Source of the DNA: a virus
Reading direction: 5' to 3' (one strand)
IMG/VR virus record: IMGVR_UViG_3300036715_002961
Coordinates: 24,801-88,800 of that record
Length of the DNA: 64,000 bases
In this document: positions 41,261 to 49,284 of the stretch, in pieces
Layout of the letters: the number at the start of each line of letters is the position of its first letter
How positions within the stretch are numbered: position 1 is the stretch's first letter
Notes under the pieces: generated by a model
What the model was told of the DNA's origin: nothing
The model's input: the letters and a program-made list of their open reading frames with translations, nothing else
Database searches by the model: none
Position numbers and translations under genes: made by a program

Positions 41261-41390
41261 CGCGGTTTCTCCGCTTCTCGCGGTCGACGAGCTTCCTACG
41301 GTCATTCTCGGCCGCCCGGCGACGACGATTGCGCTCGGCGATCTCGGTCGATTCGTCGACCGGGTCGAACAGGGTTCCGGGGTCGTTCAT
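41253..41390 (-). CDS. Small highly charged protein
   Basis: 45 residues from ATG 41390, with GGAG upstream. Acidic start (D-P-V-D-E-S-T-E-I-A) and a strongly basic helix (R-N-R-R-R-R-A-A-E-N-D-R-R-K). Overlaps the next gene by eight bases. Function unknown. Confidence 0.5.
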   Translation of the reverse strand: MNDPGTLFDPVDESTEIAERNRRRRAAENDRRKLVDREKRRNRDV

Positions 41391-41424
41391 GGGCGAGTCT
41401 CCGTTGCAAGGGGTTCGCGGTAGG

Positions 41425-41679
41425 TCATGGGGCACCTGCGGAGGGGGCCAGTTTGGCACGTAAATCGGTGTAGAGCGCGTCGACTGCGGTGTCCCTGGCA
41501 CCAGGGCCTAGGACCGCGTCGAAGGCCGCGTCGAGGGCCGCGCCGTCGGCTACGCGCGCGAGGATGCGGGCGCTGAGGAGGGCGTTGCGGTGCTCGTCGC
41601 TCGTCGCCGACGACAGGGGGAGACGGGAAACCGCCCGGATCTCGTCGATCCGGGCGAAAACGCGGGCCGAAGCGGTCAT
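41425..41679 (-). CDS. Hypothetical helical protein
   Basis: 84 residues from ATG 41679 (ATGA overlap). All-helical with repeated A-R-I-L-A-R-V and A-F-D-A-V-L. No family recognised. Confidence 0.5.
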   Translation of the reverse strand: MTASARVFARIDEIRAVSRLPLSSATSDEHRNALLSARILARVADGAALDAAFDAVLGPGARDTAVDALYTDLRAKLAPSAGAP

Positions 41680-41987
41680 TTTGAGGCCTTCGGGGCGAAG
41701 TCGAGGTTGCAGAGGATTTCGCAGGGGAAAAACCGCGAGTTTCCGACGTAATCGGCGACCTGAACGACGGGGCGGATGGCCGACGATTGGACGGCGAACC
41801 CGCGCGGAACGGAGCGGCGAAGGGCTGCGAGGGTCGTCGAGACGTCGGCGTTGCTCTCGATGCGGACGCCCCAGCCGTCGCCGAGGGCGGCGCGCGAAGC
41901 GGCGCGCTTGAGCCCGGCTATGGTGCGGGGCTTGGAAATGACGCGGACGGGTTCGCCGTTGAAGAGGGCTTGGACGGTGATGATCAT
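41676..41987 (-). CDS. Hypothetical protein
   Basis: 103 residues from ATG 41987. A beta-alpha N-terminus (I-I-T-V-Q-A-L-F-N-G-E-P) and an alpha/beta end. No family recognised. One of several short co-translated genes after promoter f. Confidence 0.5.
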   Translation of the reverse strand: MIITVQALFNGEPVRVISKPRTIAGLKRAASRAALGDGWGVRIESNADVSTTLAALRRSVPRGFAVQSSAIRPVVQVADYVGNSRFFPCEILCNLDFAPKASK

Positions 41988-42011
41988 GGGTAGTTCCTTG
42001 GGGTTAGGGGT

Positions 42012-42308
42012 TCAGTAGACGCGACAACGGCCGGCGAGGGCGCGTTGATCCTCGTCGATGCCGAAGATGGTGGAGGGGAATGCGCGAACGAGACCGATCT
42101 TGGCGCCACACTTGATGCAGACGGCGTCGCATTCGTAGGCGTTGAGGGCGAGGTTGGCACGCTTCCCGCGACCAGCGACGCGCACGGGCGAGGGCTGCTT
42201 CGAGGGCTTGCAGGCGGGGCAAGCGCACGGGAAGGGCGCCGAGGTCGGCGAGGGTTCCTCGACCGCCTCGACCTCGGTTCCGTCGTCGAGAACGAGAACG
42301 ATCCTCAT
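42012..42308 (-). CDS. Zinc-ribbon-like protein
   Basis: 98 residues from ATG 42308 (ATGA overlap). C-A-C-P-A-C at residue 29 and C-I-K-C at 64 are two Cys pairs; the C-terminus is alpha/beta. Likely zinc-bound. Function unknown. Confidence 0.55.
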   Translation of the reverse strand: MRIVLVLDDGTEVEAVEEPSPTSAPFPCACPACKPSKQPSPVRVAGRGKRANLALNAYECDAVCIKCGAKIGLVRAFPSTIFGIDEDQRALAGRCRVY

Positions 42309-42436
42309 TTGACGACCTCCTGCACAGCTTTGCGAACTGCATCGCGCTGTTCGTCGGCGATGATCTGCATGACGACGGGGATCATGGAGTGCGGGTAGAG
42401 GCCGCGGCGGAGTTCCTCTTGAAGCTTCTGAATCAT
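42305..42436 (-). CDS. Short early helical protein
   Basis: 43 residues from ATG 42436, with AAAGG upstream; below the usual gene-calling size. Amphipathic helix with Q-K-L-Q-E-E-L-R-R. Preceded by promoter f, overlaps its neighbour by four bases. Function unknown. Confidence 0.6.
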   Translation of the reverse strand: MIQKLQEELRRGLYPHSMIPVVMQIIADEQRDAVRKAVQEVVK

Positions 42437-42485
42437 GGTCGGGGGCCTTTCTTAGGGCCGGCGGTTCTCCCCGCCGACAGAAAGA

Positions 42486-42514
42486 ACCCTAAACCACGGA
42501 GCGTGGACGCGCAA
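42486..42514 (-). promoter_or_regulatory. Early promoter, copy f
   Basis: TTGCGC, 17 bases, TAGGGT. Leader hairpin GGCGG-GGAGAA-CCGCC. Subtype with GACAGAAAGAACC between the hairpin and the -10 on the plus strand. Confidence 0.7.
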
Positions 42515-42523
42515 CGGTATTTT

Positions 42524-43051
42524 TCACCGACTGGGACGATTCACGCCAAACGACCGCAGTCGCGAAAGAACCCGTCGGGGCGAAAGACTCCCGTCGCAGC
42601 ACGCGTCGGAGCGGCGACAGGCTCCCCACGGACGCGAGGCGCGGACGGTGGGGGCGAGCGAGTAGGAGCCGAGGCGGGCGGTCTCGTTGCCTTCGTCGTC
42701 GAGGCGGATAGCGAATGCGCGGCGGTCGCGACCAAATCCAAACAAAACACGAGACCGGCTGCGGCTGGCCACAAAAACCACGGAAACGTGGTCTGCGGAG
42801 GCCGGCGAGCGCCCTTCGTAGGCGACGCCGACTTGAAATCGATGGGGCGGGAACCGGGTCGCTCGGCGCTGGACAAGGGCGCCATCGCAGGCAATGCGAG
42901 AGATCGTTCGCCACGGGCGCCCGCGGGTACCATCCTCGCAAGGGAACCCGGGTTCTCGTAGATCGTCGCAAACAGGGCGGCCGAGGCCGGGGTAGCCGCG
43001 CGCGGGCGAGCATGTCTCGCGAATAGGAAGCGAAGGGGGCGGGGCGCTCAT
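42524..43051 (-). CDS. Hypothetical protein
   Basis: 175 residues from ATG 43051 (ATGA overlap). Has C-D-D-L-R-E-P-G-F-P (from a dispersed palindrome), a V-G-V-A-Y-E-G-R and D-H-V-S-V-V-F-V-A-S beta core. The frame is open far upstream, but the overlapping gene fixes the start. Cys-rich C-terminal end. No family recognised. Confidence 0.45.
   Translation of the reverse strand: MSAPPPSLPIRETCSPARGYPGLGRPVCDDLREPGFPCEDGTRGRPWRTISRIACDGALVQRRATRFPPHRFQVGVAYEGRSPASADHVSVVFVASRSRSRVLFGFGRDRRAFAIRLDDEGNETARLGSYSLAPTVRASRPWGACRRSDACCDGSLSPRRVLSRLRSFGVNRPSR
42942..42956. repeat. Dispersed palindrome copy 11
   Basis: GGGAACCCGGGTTCT inside the gene at 42524-43051. Confidence 0.85.
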
Positions 43052-43359
43052 GGGGCAGCTCGTTCGGTCAGGTGCAGGGCGACCATGTCGCGGTCGCGAG
43101 GGCGGAAAAGGGCACGGTCGGCGTAGCCTCGGAATCGGAGGGGATTGCCCGCCGAGTCGACGACAATGAGGCCGGCGAGTTGGTCGACGTCGGCCGGGCG
43201 CTCGACGAGCGCAACGATGCGAGTTTCGAATTTGGCCGATCGGGTGTCGGCGAGCAGGCGGTCGGCAGCGGCGCGCATCGTCGCCGGGAACAGGGCGACG
43301 CCGGAAACGGAGGTGAAGGGGCGGTTGGTGCGGTCGAGGACGGCGTAGCCAAAAATCAT
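43048..43359 (-). CDS. Hypothetical protein
   Basis: 103 residues from ATG 43359, with GAGG upstream. Alpha/beta with I-F-G-Y-A-V-L-D-R-T-N-R-P-F and E-T-R-I-V-A-L-V-E-R-P-A-D-V. No family recognised. Confidence 0.55.
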   Translation of the reverse strand: MIFGYAVLDRTNRPFTSVSGVALFPATMRAAADRLLADTRSAKFETRIVALVERPADVDQLAGLIVVDSAGNPLRFRGYADRALFRPRDRDMVALHLTERAAP

Positions 43360-43494
43360 GGGATGCCTCAGAAGGGGGCGCGTGCGAGGATGAGGGCGCA
43401 GCGGACACGGGGGCATAGCCGCGCGTCCAGCCGTCGCCGTGGCAGGTAGGATCGAGAGAGGGGGGCGGTCCTGGCGCACGGGGACGGCGGCGCT

Positions 43495-43791
43495 TCACAG
43501 ACGGCAGCCGCGATCGTCGGACGGGTAGGAGTCGGAGGACGTCGCCGCCGTGCTGCTCGGTCCAATGGACAGCGGCCTGACGGAGACCCTCGTGGCTGGC
43601 GAACGCGAGCATGTAGGCGATGCCTACGCCGTTTCCCGTGAAACATTGCTCACCCGCGAGGCGAAGGTAGGAACCGTCGCGGTTGCGGGCGGAGAAGATC
43701 AGTTTGAGGACGCCGCTGGGCGTGGTCGTCTCGACGACTGCGTAGATGGTCTCGGCGGGGCGAACAGGGGCGCGGCGGAGTCTCGAATCAT
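43495..43791 (-). pseudogene. Early gene g, likely frameshifted
   Basis: The ribosome site and ATG (43791) after promoter g open a frame that stops after 30 codons. A coherent protein (A-E-T-I-Y-A-V-V-E-T-T-T-P-S-G-V-L-K and A-A-V-H-W-T-E-Q-H-G-G) continues in the -1 frame without its own start. Adding one C in a run of C near codon 12 would join them. A second shift near 43530 may be needed to reach the stop at 43495. This may be a real lesion or an assembly error in a homopolymer. Confidence 0.45.
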
Positions 43792-43843
43792 GGGGGGCCT
43801 TCTTTCGGGTGCGTCGAGCCGGTTCTTCCCGGCGACAGAAAGA

Positions 43844-43872
43844 ACCATAAACCGAGACGCGGAAGCGCGCAA
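43844..43872 (-). promoter_or_regulatory. Early promoter, copy g
   Basis: TTGCGC, 17 bases, TATGGT. Leader hairpin GCCGG-GAAGAA-CCGGC. Same GACAGAAAGAACC subtype as copy f. Confidence 0.75.
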
Positions 43873-43904
43873 CGGTTTTTAGACCGCGCGCGCTTTTTTG
43901 GACA

Positions 43905-43918
43905 GGAACCCGGGTTCT
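43905..43918. repeat. Dispersed palindrome copy 12
   Basis: GGAACCCGGGTTCT, just before the stop of the gene at 43917, between it and promoter g. Confidence 0.85.
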
Positions 43919-44210
43919 ACAAGTGAAACCGCCGGCGAAGGGCCGGGCGGGACGCCAGAATGGGGGCAAGGGGGCCGAGCATGGAGACGATCCCAGTAGG
44001 GCCGAACTCGGCGAGGCGGCGGCGATCATTCGCCACAAGCTCGCGAACCGCATGGCGGCGGGCGTCGATCGTGTAGTGCTTTCGCGAACGCCGATTTTGA
44101 CAGCGACCGACGCGACGGAATAGCCGCCAAGGGCCACCGAGGACGGTATGCACGAGGGCCGCTTGGGCCCGGTAGATGGCGAGCAGGGGGTCGAGGGCGG
44201 ACCGTCTCAT
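43917..44210 (-). CDS. Hypothetical basic protein
   Basis: 97 residues from ATG 44210 (ATGA overlap). Arg-rich, helical, with L-A-I-Y-R-A-Q-A-A-L-V and R-R-V-G-R-C-Q-N-R-R. Could bind nucleic acid. No family recognised. Confidence 0.5.
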   Translation of the reverse strand: MRRSALDPLLAIYRAQAALVHTVLGGPWRLFRRVGRCQNRRSRKHYTIDARRHAVRELVANDRRRLAEFGPTGIVSMLGPLAPILASRPALRRRFHL

Positions 44211-44398
44211 GGGCGAGCCGCGAGGGTCGAGCGGCGCATGTGCTGGGCTTTGCAGCGGCGAGAGCCGATTACATAGGCCTTGCGCTGCTTTCGCGTGTCG
44301 AAGGCGGCCGGGTAATGGGACCGCTCGGCGCAGGGCCAGCCACGGCGAGCGGCGCGACGGGCGGCGGCGAAGCGGGGGCATAGGTCGTTGGTTCTCAC
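44207..44398 (-). CDS. Small basic Cys-containing protein
   Basis: 63 residues from GTG 44398 (GTGA overlap). C-P-R-F-A-A-A-R-R-A-A and C-K-A-Q-H; basic throughout. Possible small metal-binding DNA-associated protein. No family recognised. Confidence 0.5.
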   Translation of the reverse strand: MRTNDLCPRFAAARRAARRGWPCAERSHYPAAFDTRKQRKAYVIGSRRCKAQHMRRSTLAARP

Positions 44399-44955
44399 AA
44401 GTCCCCCACAAGGTGAATCCACCGACCGGCGAGGTCGCGATAGCGCGCCGCGTGCAGGCGGCGGCATTGGATCAGGCAGGACTTGAGGTAGCGACGAGAG
44501 GCCGGAACGGAGCCGTCGCGCGTGGCGCGGAAACGGTCGGGGCGACGACAGACGGCGGTGATAGCAGGGTAGTGATCGCGAGCCGCTCGGCGCGCTTTTG
44601 CGTAGGTCGGGTCGAGGTTCGAGGCGCGGCCGGCACGCCGACAGGGGACGATCGTGATCGTACCCGCGAAGGCGGGCCCCTTACCGGGGAGCGCGGCGGC
44701 GCTGTCGGAGAGGGGGACCGGGGCGTAGGGGTCGAAATAGGCCACAAATGGGACCTCGACACCTTCGATGAGGACCGTGCAGCGGCGCGCCTCGATGGTC
44801 CGAAGGGGCGTTGCCGCGGCCTTGATACGCTCGACCGCGGCGGTTACGTCGGCAAGCGTCAAGGGGTCGCCCGCGGACACGGAAAGGGCCGCGTCGACGG
44901 ACGTGAAAACGGAGGGAATGGAACCCGGGTTCCCTTCGTCACGGTCGGCGCTCAC
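44395..44955 (-). CDS. Hypothetical protein
   Basis: 186 residues from GTG 44955 (GTGA overlap). An N-terminal helical part, then a beta-rich middle (R-C-T-V-L-I-E-G-V-E-V-P-F-V-A-Y-F-D) and an Arg-rich helix. It contains a dispersed palindrome encoding N-P-G-S near the start. Function unknown. Confidence 0.5.
   Translation of the reverse strand: MSADRDEGNPGSIPSVFTSVDAALSVSAGDPLTLADVTAAVERIKAAATPLRTIEARRCTVLIEGVEVPFVAYFDPYAPVPLSDSAAALPGKGPAFAGTITIVPCRRAGRASNLDPTYAKARRAARDHYPAITAVCRRPDRFRATRDGSVPASRRYLKSCLIQCRRLHAARYRDLAGRWIHLVGDL
44920..44935. repeat. Dispersed palindrome copy 13
   Basis: GGAACCCGGGTTCCC inside the gene at 44395-44955, N-P-G-S frame. Confidence 0.85.
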
Positions 44956-46070
44956 GGATTCACCGGATCGTTGATCGTCGCGACGACCACCGGCGGTACC
45001 AGCCAGTCTAGGCCGACGAGGCGCGATGCGAGCTGCGGCGAAGTACCACCGCGATAGATGGTCCGCACACGCGCCGGTTCGTCGGGGAGCGTCAAAAATG
45101 CCAGCTCGACGCGAGCGGCGGGTTCCTGTGGCGGGTCGTAGGTTTCAAACGCGGGGCCGACGAGGTAGGCGGCGTGGTCGTAGGCGCGGATGCGGGCTAC
45201 GTTCGGGGCGTCCGTCGCCACGACGGGGGCGAGATCTTGGGCGATGAGAGAGACGGGGAGATGCGCATCGATGACCAGAGAATCGGTCGCGCCGGGGAGG
45301 CCGACCAGCTTGACGCGACGCGCGCGGCGGGCCTCAAAGAACGGGAAATCGCTGGGAAATGCGTCGTAACGGAGCCACGGCGCGCGCTCGTCGATGCGAT
45401 GCCCTTGGAGCCAAAAAATGGGGGTATTTCCGGCCGACGGCATCACGTCGGGATCGGGGAGTCCGTGGTCGGCTTCGTCGCGTGCTCCGAGGGCGTCAGC
45501 GCCGCGGGCGAGCAGGGCTTCGTAGGAGGTAAACCACCGTTCGGCGCGGGCGTTCATGGGGAGCCATTCGCGCGGATTGGAGAGGTCGAGGGGGAGGAGG
45601 AGCGAGCCTTTGGCGAGGGACTTGAGGAGGCCGACGAAGTGGGGGGAGATCTTGCTGGTGTTCGGATCGCAGGCGAGACCGTAGGTGTGGAGGAGGCGGT
45701 CGGCCACGTCGGCAGGGGTGTTGGAGAAGGCAGCGTAGTGGGCGACTTCGTCGCGAATACGCTGGAATTCATCAGGGTCCAGCCGCAAACAGGGCGTGGG
45801 TACGGGGAGGCGATCGGCGGGGTCGCCGAGGACGGATTCGAGGATCTTGGCGATGTAGGGGACGTCGCCGTCGACGAGGGCGTGGGCGATGGAGTTGAGG
45901 GCGCGCGCGAAGCGGCGAGCGTCGCCTTGGGGGTTGGGGGCGTCGGATTGGAAGGCGTTGAGGTAGTGCGCGTGGGCCTTGCTGTCGCGGTGGGGCTCGA
46001 AGCGACTGTCGTCGTCGAGATGGGGGCAGAAGGGGATAAAGCGGTTGCGGATCTCGGCGGGGACGTCCAT
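44952..46070 (-). CDS. Large hypothetical early protein
   Basis: 372 residues from ATG 46070; the frame is open for at least 100 more codons upstream and E-V-G-E-R-A-F-A-K-V-A looks like a natural protein, so the true start may lie in the 46071-46219 gap. No motif of a known enzyme. A central helical region and a beta-rich C-terminal third. It is the largest protein of the early region with unknown role. Confidence 0.5.
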   Translation of the reverse strand: MDVPAEIRNRFIPFCPHLDDDSRFEPHRDSKAHAHYLNAFQSDAPNPQGDARRFARALNSIAHALVDGDVPYIAKILESVLGDPADRLPVPTPCLRLDPDEFQRIRDEVAHYAAFSNTPADVADRLLHTYGLACDPNTSKISPHFVGLLKSLAKGSLLLPLDLSNPREWLPMNARAERWFTSYEALLARGADALGARDEADHGLPDPDVMPSAGNTPIFWLQGHRIDERAPWLRYDAFPSDFPFFEARRARRVKLVGLPGATDSLVIDAHLPVSLIAQDLAPVVATDAPNVARIRAYDHAAYLVGPAFETYDPPQEPAARVELAFLTLPDEPARVRTIYRGGTSPQLASRLVGLDWLVPPVVVATINDPVNP

Positions 46071-46219
46071 GGGCGGGGGGCTTTCGGGAAATAAGGTGTT
46101 GGAATCGGCGGATTGCGTGCAGGTTACAGGCGGTGGATCGGCCGGTGAAGGCAACTCGACAAGGGCGGCCAGCTCGGCGACCTTCGCGAAGGCTCTCTCG
46201 CCGACCTCGACGGCGGCGC

Positions 46220-46693
46220 TCAGGGCGGCGAGAGGGTCGCTTTGTCGCCCGGCTCGGCGAAGGGGGCGTGAGCGGCAACGGCAGCGGCGGGGAACAGGTC
46301 GAGGGATGGCGATCGGCAGCTGGGCGGCTCGCCCGAAAGTGACGTCGTGACGAACAGATGCATGGAGGCCGGTTCGTGGCCCGCGCCAGCTTGGCATTGC
46401 AGGCCCTGCGCGTCGCGGAACGAGCATTGCGGTTGCTCTGCCAAGGGCGGCGCTTCAAGCTCCGCGATACGCGCTTCGGCCGCCGCGAGGGCTTCGATGA
46501 GCTTGGGGACCGCGTTGACGCAGTCGACGAGCAGTTTCTCGACGGGGGCTTCCGCGTCGAGTTCGGCGACGCTTTCGCCGCGGGCGGCAAAAACGCTGTG
46601 TGGGATGCTGCCCAGGAACTGCCAGGGGAGAGGAATTCGAGCGGTAACGCGCGCGATGGCGAGTGCAAGCGATTCGCGTTCAAATTTGTTCAT
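46220..46693 (-). CDS. Hypothetical protein
   Basis: 157 residues from ATG 46693 (ATGA overlap). A helical N-terminus (K-L-I-E-A-L-A-A-A-E-A-R-I-A-E-L) and an acidic/Pro C-terminal part with several Cys/His (C-S-F-R-D-A-Q-G-L-Q-C, H-E-P-A-S-M-H). That Cys/His pattern resembles a small zinc-bound unit seen in several phage proteins, but I cannot name it. Confidence 0.55.
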   Translation of the reverse strand: MNKFERESLALAIARVTARIPLPWQFLGSIPHSVFAARGESVAELDAEAPVEKLLVDCVNAVPKLIEALAAAEARIAELEAPPLAEQPQCSFRDAQGLQCQAGAGHEPASMHLFVTTSLSGEPPSCRSPSLDLFPAAAVAAHAPFAEPGDKATLSPP

Positions 46694-47247
46694 CGTCTGA
46701 AAGCTCCATGGTCGTAGAAAACTTCACCGCGAGGGCGGCCGAGCAACAGGCGACGCCCGTTGGCCTCGTAACTTTCGTCGGGATGGCGGACGAATGGCAC
46801 AACGCAAATCCCGCGTGCGCGGGGGGTTTGGTACCAGGCCATTTCACGCAGAAGGCCGCAAACTGCACGGTCGAAATCACGACAAATTTCGCGTACATCG
46901 CGAGGATGCACGAACACATACACGGGGGTTACGGGGTGGTAGAGTAGTTGGGCGAGAACCAGCAAAATCATGGTCGACGTCTTGCCGCGGGGGCGAAGGC
47001 GGACTGCGAGCTGCTGGCGAAGGTCACGTTGATGAGCCTTGCGACGACTGCGTGTAGCGCGAAGGTTCTTCGCGCTAGCGCCCGCGCCGCGGACGATCTC
47101 GCGGGCAATGTCACGAGCAAGGCCCCGACCCTCGTCGTAGGGGGGCGAATGGCGCCGAGGGCGCTCGGGAAACATGAGCACGTAGGTCTCGCCGGGCAAC
47201 AGCGGCGGAAGGTCGCGGGGCGGCGCCGCGTCTTCGAGGTAGGGCAT
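46690..47247 (-). CDS. Hypothetical protein
   Basis: 185 residues from ATG 47247. The start codon lies only 8-10 bases after the -10 of promoter h, so the mRNA would be leaderless or nearly so. Arg-rich N-terminus; a hydrophobic segment at M-I-L-L-V-L-A-Q-L-L-Y-H is a possible membrane helix, followed by an alpha/beta part (V-Y-V-F-V-H-P-R-D-V-R). No family recognised. Confidence 0.5.
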   Translation of the reverse strand: MPYLEDAAPPRDLPPLLPGETYVLMFPERPRRHSPPYDEGRGLARDIAREIVRGAGASAKNLRATRSRRKAHQRDLRQQLAVRLRPRGKTSTMILLVLAQLLYHPVTPVYVFVHPRDVREICRDFDRAVCGLLREMAWYQTPRARGICVVPFVRHPDESYEANGRRLLLGRPRGEVFYDHGAFRR

Positions 47248-47254
47248 CGACAAC

Positions 47255-47283
47255 GGGTTAAACCGAGAAGCGCTTACGCGCAA
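47255..47283 (-). promoter_or_regulatory. Early promoter, copy h, leaderless
   Basis: TTGCGC, 17 bases, TAACCC. Predicted start of transcription coincides with the ATG at 47247. The TAA stop of the preceding gene overlaps the -10. Confidence 0.6.
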
Positions 47284-47539
47284 GGGTTTTCTTTGGTCCG
47301 TGCGTCGCGACGGCGTGCCTGGCGCAGAGGAGGGCGAATGCGAGTTTGTCGCGAATGCCTGGTCTGTCGCCGATGCCTCGGATCCACACGCGAAGGGCGA
47401 GGGTGTAGAGCGAGGCGAGGCGCCTATATGCGCGCAGCAAGGCCGCTCTAGCCCCTTTTGGGCGGATGGTCTGGACGATGGCCCATTCGCGTCGGCGGAG
47501 ACGCGCTACGAGGCGCCGGGCGCGGTCCTCGCGGGTCAT
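47258..47539 (-). CDS. Hypothetical basic protein
   Basis: 93 residues from ATG 47539. Very Arg-rich with W-A-I-V-Q-T-I-R-P-K and C-terminal helices with I-R-D-K-L-A-F-A-L-L-C. Its stop codon overlaps the -10 of promoter h. No family recognised. Confidence 0.5.
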   Translation of the reverse strand: MTREDRARRLVARLRRREWAIVQTIRPKGARAALLRAYRRLASLYTLALRVWIRGIGDRPGIRDKLAFALLCARHAVATHGPKKTLARKRFSV

Positions 47540-47928
47540 TGCGATGCCATGAGGTAGGTCACCACGTGGAGGCGGCATTCGGCGAGGCCGTGGCCGTCGA
47601 CCAGGGCGATAAAGCGAAGCGCGGATTCGACAAAGTCGCCGGTGCCGCGAGTCGTCGTCGGGATCTTGATCAGCGCGCGAAGATCGCGGCGGAATCGACG
47701 GACCACGGGGCCGGCTCGACGACCCTCAAGCGCGGTGGTCCACAGCCAGCCGAAACCCGCGACGCGGGCGGCGCTTTGGGACGCGGCGGTGAACAGGACG
47801 CTGGGGTCCGTCGGCGCGCCGGGGACGACGACGGATACACGCATGTCGCCCGGTATGGCAGACGGGTTGTAACCGTCGCCGAAGGTTTGAATGGAAGGGA
47901 TCTCGACAATGGGGCGGGGCTTACTCAC
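47536..47928 (-). CDS. Hypothetical protein
   Basis: 130 residues from GTG 47928 (GTGA overlap). Contains M-R-V-S-V-V-V-P-G-A and L-R-A-L-I-K-I-P-T; a mixed alpha/beta fold. No family recognised. Confidence 0.5.
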   Translation of the reverse strand: MSKPRPIVEIPSIQTFGDGYNPSAIPGDMRVSVVVPGAPTDPSVLFTAASQSAARVAGFGWLWTTALEGRRAGPVVRRFRRDLRALIKIPTTTRGTGDFVESALRFIALVDGHGLAECRLHVVTYLMASQ

Positions 47929-48830
47929 CGGGTCAACCTCCTGAACTCATGCAAACTTTCGGTCAACGCAGCGGCGTACTGTTTCGCCCGCTGCTCCATG
48001 GCGGTCATGGCCGTCAGTAGCTTGTCAAAATCGATCTTCATTCGATCGTGTTTGATCACGAGGTCGGCCGTCTCGCGCTCTGCTTTGACGACCGCTTTCG
48101 TGAGGACGTCGATCTGGTCGCCGTCGGGGCCGGGTTTGAGGCGAGCTTCGAGGGCGGTCACGCGCGCCATGGCGGCGTTGGCAGCTTCGTTGTACAAGCC
48201 AGGGCCGCGTTTGACGTAGTCGGGAAGGCCGGGGGCGCCGGCTACGATGACCGCGGTTCCAGGCACGGACGCAGCGGCCCATTTGAGCGCCGCGTTGGCC
48301 GCGTCTGAAGACTGAAAATAGACAGCGCAACTCGGGTCGAGCGTCAAAAACGCGTTAGAGATCACCGGGTCTTCGGCGAGGTAGAACCGCGGGTTCGAGT
48401 CGGGAAGTTGCGAGATAGCCGGTTCGGCGCCGTTGGGGATCGCGGCGAAACCGACCGACGGGACCTCGACGACCCAGCCGGTTTCGTAGGCGTGGCAGAG
48501 GAAGTCGGGTGGATTGCGCAAGATCTCGTTGGAGTACATGCGCGCGAGGGTCGAGATCCGTTCGCAGGCGGCCGCGTGGCGATGATGGATAGCGTCGAGT
48601 TCCTGTCGGAGAGCAGGGGAACCCGGGTTCTCTTCGAGCACTTCAAGGCGTCGAAACAAAACGGGGACGTAGGTGCGTGCCCATTCAGCAAGGCGGAAAC
48701 GTCCGCGGTCGGGGAAGCTCTCGCCGGCGCTCTCTTGAACGATCGCGTCAAACTCGGTCTTGGCAACCTTGGCAACAGATGCGTGGAAGGTCTCGGATTC
48801 GGCCGCGCGGGTCAGCTCGTTTTCTGACAT
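47925..48830 (-). CDS. Hypothetical coiled-coil protein
   Basis: 301 residues from ATG 48830. Acidic helical N-terminus, middle beta segment (W-V-V-E-V-P-S-V-G-F-A-A-I-P), long C-terminal coiled coil (R-V-T-A-L-E-A-R-L and R-E-T-A-D-L-V-I). Contains one dispersed palindrome (N-P-G-S). No family recognised. Confidence 0.55.
   Translation of the reverse strand: MSENELTRAAESETFHASVAKVAKTEFDAIVQESAGESFPDRGRFRLAEWARTYVPVLFRRLEVLEENPGSPALRQELDAIHHRHAAACERISTLARMYSNEILRNPPDFLCHAYETGWVVEVPSVGFAAIPNGAEPAISQLPDSNPRFYLAEDPVISNAFLTLDPSCAVYFQSSDAANAALKWAAASVPGTAVIVAGAPGLPDYVKRGPGLYNEAANAAMARVTALEARLKPGPDGDQIDVLTKAVVKAERETADLVIKHDRMKIDFDKLLTAMTAMEQRAKQYAAALTESLHEFRRLTR
48617..48633. repeat. Dispersed palindrome copy 14
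   Basis: GGGGAACCCGGGTTCTC inside the coiled-coil gene, N-P-G-S frame. Confidence 0.85.
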
Positions 48831-48832
48831 GT

Positions 48833-48979
48833 TCAACGGCCCTTTCGATCCCGTTGGCAAACACACATCTTCTCACCGCTAACGACCTCAATGCGCTGGT
48901 AGCCGCGAACATGAACGCCAGTTTTACGCGGGATTCGGAACAGCTTGAGGGTCGTAACCAACTTGGTATTTGCGAGCAT
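48833..48979 (-). CDS. Small basic protein
   Basis: 48 residues from ATG 48979, with a perfect GGAGG ribosome site. Basic N-terminus, K-T-G-V-H-V-R-G-Y-Q-R beta hairpin and a C-V-C near the end. Below the usual gene-calling size. Function unknown. Confidence 0.6.
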   Translation of the reverse strand: MLANTKLVTTLKLFRIPRKTGVHVRGYQRIEVVSGEKMCVCQRDRKGR

Positions 48980-49284
48980 TAATCCTCCGATTCAGGGTCG
49001 TTCGGGTCGTCCCATTGTCGGCAGATGCGCTGAAGCAATACAGCGAGGACGCCGATGAGGGACGAATGGACGGTTGTCATGCCGCGGCGGGGCGCGACGA
49101 CGTGACAAACCGTGTTGTCTGCGTCGCGCCCGACGGCGACCAGCTCGATGATCTCGCCTCGTTTGGCTTTTTCGTAGAGTTCGCGAGTCGCACGAATCGC
49201 GACGGGGTTGGGGAGACGTTCCGGCTTGAGGCGACGCGCAAGGAGATCGGCGACCTCCTTGGCAAAGTTGGGTCGCCGGCCCAT
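48979..49284 (-). CDS. Hypothetical protein
   Basis: 101 residues from ATG 49284 (TGATG overlap). Alpha/beta with E-I-I-E-L-V-A-V-G-R-D and a later hydrophobic helix. No family recognised. Confidence 0.5.
   Translation of the reverse strand: MGRRPNFAKEVADLLARRLKPERLPNPVAIRATRELYEKAKRGEIIELVAVGRDADNTVCHVVAPRRGMTTVHSSLIGVLAVLLQRICRQWDDPNDPESED

Noticed and set aside
42524-44137. A 537-codon single gene on the minus strand
   Set aside because: It joins at least three frames. Overlapping genes at 43048-43359, and starts with ribosome sites at 43051 and 43791, show separate genes.
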